Shown here: positions 33,205 through 35,237 of the stretch, in pieces
How the letters are laid out: each line of letters begins with the position of its first letter
Position numbering within the stretch: the stretch's first letter is position 1
NCBI GenBank assembly: GCA_022794265.1
Contig: JAAWEK010000004.1
Coordinates: forward strand, 1 to 35,237
DNA length: 35,237 nt
From: Lachnospiraceae bacterium
GTDB taxonomy: Bacteria; Bacillota; Clostridia; Lachnospirales; Lachnospiraceae
Direction of reading: 5' to 3'
Notes under the pieces: model-generated
The model's input: only the letters and a program-made list of their open reading frames with translations
The model's database searches: none
Told to the model about the DNA's origin: nothing
Made by a program: the position numbers and the translations under genes

Positions 33205-33738
33205 ATGAAAGCAACAGGTATAGTTAGGCGAATTGATGAACTGGGAAGAGTGGTTATCCCAAAAGAGATTAGAAGAACACTGAAAATCCGGGAGGGAGAT
33301 CCGTTGGAAATTTTTACCGACCGGGAAGGAGAAATTATATTAAAAAAATATTCGCCTATCGGAGAAATGAAAACATTTGCTATACAATATGCGGAAAGTA
33401 TGGCTCTTAATACGGAGCATATTGTGATAATTACAGATAGAGACCAGGTAATCGCAGTAGCTGGAGGAAAAAAAGATTTGTTGAATAAAAGTCTGACAAA
33501 AGACTTTGAAAATATTTTGGAAAATCGTATGCTGGTAAAAGAAAATACAAAGGGAATCAGGATAACGGATATTGATACCGAGCGTAATTCCAAGATTATT
33601 CAGCCCATTATCTGCGAGGGGGATGTTATCGGAGCGGTTGTGGTTATGGGAAAAGATGAGGCTGCCAAATTATCCGAAATGGAAGTTAAGATAGCAGCCA
33701 TAGCGGCGAATTTTCTGGGCAGACAGATGGAAGCATAA
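33205..33738 (+). CDS. spoVT: Stage V sporulation protein T (AbrB-type regulator)
   Basis: 177 residues, the normal SpoVT length. The N-terminal AbrB/SpoVT swapped-hairpin DNA-binding domain (1-50) reads KATGIVRRIDELGRVVIPKE, RRTLKIREGDPLEIF. The C-terminal GAF-like domain is residues 55-177 (QPIICEGDVIGAVVVMGKD). SpoVT is a late forespore regulator that tunes sigma-G genes and spore germination properties. GGAGG lies 6-7 bases before the ATG. It is followed by mazG and an HU gene, a common order in clostridia. Its presence suggests that the organism sporulates or descends from spore-formers. Confidence 0.92.
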   Translation: MKATGIVRRIDELGRVVIPKEIRRTLKIREGDPLEIFTDREGEIILKKYSPIGEMKTFAIQYAESMALNTEHIVIITDRDQVIAVAGGKKDLLNKSLTKDFENILENRMLVKENTKGIRITDIDTERNSKIIQPIICEGDVIGAVVVMGKDEAAKLSEMEVKIAAIAANFLGRQMEA

Positions 33739-33817
33739 TACAGGTGACAGAAACAGGCGGAACAGCTGACAAATGAAGATAGGAAGTATTATTTAGAAAT
33801 AATATTCAGGTAAAACA

Positions 33818-34534
33818 ATGGAAAATTATAATATTGAGGACTTTAGAAAAATTATTAAGACACTGCGTTCTCCGGATGGCTGTCCCTGGGACAGGGTTCA
33901 GACCCATGACAGCATGAAATCGTGTCTCATAGAGGAATGTTATGAAGTGCTGGAAGCAGTTAATAATGAAGATGATGAGAATCTTAAGGAAGAGCTGGGA
34001 GATGTTCTGTTGCAGGTAGTCATGCACAGCCGGATTGCTGAAGAGAGAGGAGCATTTTCCTTTGATGATGTGGTGCAGGGTATCAGCGAAAAAATGATAC
34101 GGCGGCATCCGCATGTATTCGGAAATGCGGCCGGAGAAATTGCTGAAGCCAGTACCGTGGATTGGGATAAAATCAAACAGGAAGAAAAACGAAATACATC
34201 CCGGGCAGGCAACGGTCCGCTGACAGACATTCCAAAATCTCTTCCGGCACTGATCCGGGCGCAAAAGGTTCTGAAAAAGTCGGATAAAATATACAAAGAT
34301 GGAAAACCCGCCCTGGAGTCCATTGAGTATATACAAAAATTGCTGGAAGAATTACGGGATACTGTCTTAATAAATAGTGAAAAGAGTTTAGAAAATAAGC
34401 ATAATTCAAATAAAATTGGTGCAATTATTTTTGAAATTGTAAATATTGCCAGGGAATTGCAAGAAAATGCCGAAAATTCCTTGACAAACATGGTAGAAAC
34501 GTTTATAAATAAACGTGAAAGCAACGAAGATTAG
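33818..34534 (+). CDS. mazG: MazG nucleoside triphosphate pyrophosphohydrolase
   Basis: 238 residues. MazG domain: LRSPDGCPWDRVQTHDSMKS, then the metal-binding acidic helices EECYEVLEAV and EELGDVLLQVVMHSRIAEE, then RRHPHVFGNA. The C-terminal MazG-like half is shortened and diverged (QKLLEELRDTVLINSEK), so the protein is somewhat shorter than the usual 260 or so residues. It hydrolyses (d)NTPs to monophosphates and pyrophosphate, removing non-canonical nucleotides. No good Shine-Dalgarno is seen (CAGGTAAAACA). It is probably co-transcribed with spoVT or from a weak local promoter. Confidence 0.92.
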   Translation: MENYNIEDFRKIIKTLRSPDGCPWDRVQTHDSMKSCLIEECYEVLEAVNNEDDENLKEELGDVLLQVVMHSRIAEERGAFSFDDVVQGISEKMIRRHPHVFGNAAGEIAEASTVDWDKIKQEEKRNTSRAGNGPLTDIPKSLPALIRAQKVLKKSDKIYKDGKPALESIEYIQKLLEELRDTVLINSEKSLENKHNSNKIGAIIFEIVNIARELQENAENSLTNMVETFINKRESNED

Positions 34535-34590
34535 AAGTTTGCTTATCTGAGAATAGAAAGAATATAAAATGACGGAGGAGGAGTTTATCC

Positions 34591-34866
34591 ATGAACAAAG
34601 CTGAATTAGTAACAGCTATGGCTGAAAGAACCGAATTATCTAAAAAAGATGCAGAGAAGGCATTAAAGGCATTTATTGATGTTGTATCTGAGGAATTAAA
34701 AGCAGGAAATAAGATTCAGTTAGTTGGATTTGGAACTTTCGAAGTAGCTGAAAGAGCAGCCAGGGAAGGAAGAAACCCACAGACAGGTAAGACTATGCCG
34801 ATTCCGGCTTCTAAGTCACCTAAGTTTAAAGCTGGCAAGGCTTTAAAAGATGAAGTTAACAAATAA
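34591..34866 (+). CDS. hup: HU-family DNA-binding protein
   Basis: 91 residues, full length. MNKAELVTAMAERTELSKKD, then VSEELKAGNKIQLVGFGTFE, the DNA-grasping arm AAREGRNPQTGKTMPIPASK and SPKFKAGKALKDEV. HU bends DNA and compacts the chromosome. Very strong ribosome site GGAGGAGG 9 bases before the ATG, as expected for an abundant protein. It is followed by an intrinsic terminator and a group II intron. Confidence 0.96.
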   Translation: MNKAELVTAMAERTELSKKDAEKALKAFIDVVSEELKAGNKIQLVGFGTFEVAERAAREGRNPQTGKTMPIPASKSPKFKAGKALKDEVNK

Positions 34867-34924
34867 TTTATAGCCGGATATTTGTTAAAAGCAATTGATT
34901 GAATGAATATGAGATTGCAAGCTT

Positions 34925-34957
34925 AATTGCCCTGCTTCGGAAGCAGGGCAATTTTTT
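34925..34957 (+). terminator. Terminator of the HU gene
   Basis: 13-bp perfect stem AATTGCCCTGCTT / AAGCAGGGCAATT with a CGG loop and a T-run. The group II intron begins a few bases downstream. Confidence 0.92.
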
Positions 34958-34960
34958 CTG

Positions 34961-35237
34961 GTGTGCCAAGCATGGCACTAATCTAGTCAGTGAAAGTCTG
35001 ACCACGGGTATTTACCGCCAAGTGTAACGGAGCGCAAGTTGGTGTCAGTAATGACATGGATGAAGGAAGCGCATAGCAAAGTTCTTGAGCCTACGAATAG
35101 AAACTTGATAAGGCAATGAGGTGGGTAAGGTTGCCAGACAAACCGAAGCCCTAAGGGTAAACGTATAACCGAAATTGTAAATCAAGAGGTTGTGGAACGA
35201 AAGATTAGTGTCTTACCTTGGGAGACCCTACCCACAT
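34961..35237 (+). mobile_element. Group II intron, 5' part (domain I), cut by window edge
   Basis: The sequence starts GTGTGCCAAGCATGGCAC and contains elements I recognise from bacterial group II intron domain I: AGTCAGTGAAAGTCTGACC, GACATGGATGAAGGAAGCG, CAAAGTTCTTGAGCCTACGA and GGTTGCCAGACAAACCGAAG. There is no open reading frame in this part; the reverse transcriptase, if present, would lie beyond the window. The intron begins right after the stem and T-run of an intrinsic terminator. That is the target choice typical of class IIC introns, although I cannot assign the class from this piece alone. Confidence 0.8.

Noticed and set aside
1-35237. tRNA, rRNA genes and CRISPR arrays
   Set aside because: Scanning by eye found no tRNA T-loop and acceptor pairing, no rRNA sequence and no direct repeats with regular spacers.

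Overview
The window looks like a chromosome segment of a low-GC, spore-forming Firmicute, most likely a Lachnospiraceae or related Clostridia. This rests on AT-rich codon use, strong AGGAGG ribosome sites, a SpoVT-mazG-HU cluster, Rhs, CPCC, DUF3788 and Cys-rich KTR cargo typical of gut clostridia, and very long Ig-like surface proteins. No 16S or other decisive marker is present, so the genus is open.

Left third (1 to about 10.3 kb): an accessory region full of decayed mobile DNA. After remnants of two insertion sequences comes an Rhs polymorphic-toxin graveyard (0.56-3.7 kb). It holds two broken toxin tips, each followed by an intact probable immunity gene, an Rhs core and pretoxin segment with a nonsense codon, an internally deleted CPCC gene, and a DUF6578 gene. 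Next is the shell of an integrative element (3.7-7.25 kb): a tyrosine integrase and a truncated XRE/methyltransferase-type regulator, each cut exactly at the ends of a defective IS3-type element, then a type III toxin-antitoxin-like locus (AbiQ/ToxN family toxin behind a structured leader RNA and attenuator), a decayed small gene, and integrase arm-like repeats at both ends. A four-gene minus-strand operon follows (LytTR regulator, DUF3021 membrane protein, CPBP protease, Cys-rich KTR protein), then a DUF3788 gene.

Middle (10.3-20.1 kb): stable chromosomal genes. FapA/DUF342 carries seven exact-length 26-residue N-terminal repeats. It is followed by a receiver/HD-GYP protein, an OmpR-type regulator, and an ABC exporter plus histidine kinase resembling bacitracin/lantibiotic resistance modules. 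A perfect 32-bp hairpin separates these from the convergent Trk/Ktr potassium uptake pair.

Right third (20.1-35.2 kb): two secreted or surface proteins (a 744-residue LRR_5/FN3 protein and a 2371-residue Ig-like repeat protein with a C-terminal membrane anchor), a type I methyltransferase pair hsdM-hsdS with no hsdR in the window, then spoVT, mazG and an HU gene. The window ends inside the 5' part of a group II intron that sits just after the HU terminator.

The observations most worth testing are the toxN-like locus with a non-repetitive three-hairpin leader, the IS-bounded deletion that fused both ends of the integrative element, the Rhs toxin-immunity graveyard, and the repeat-fused FapA next to an HD-GYP protein.
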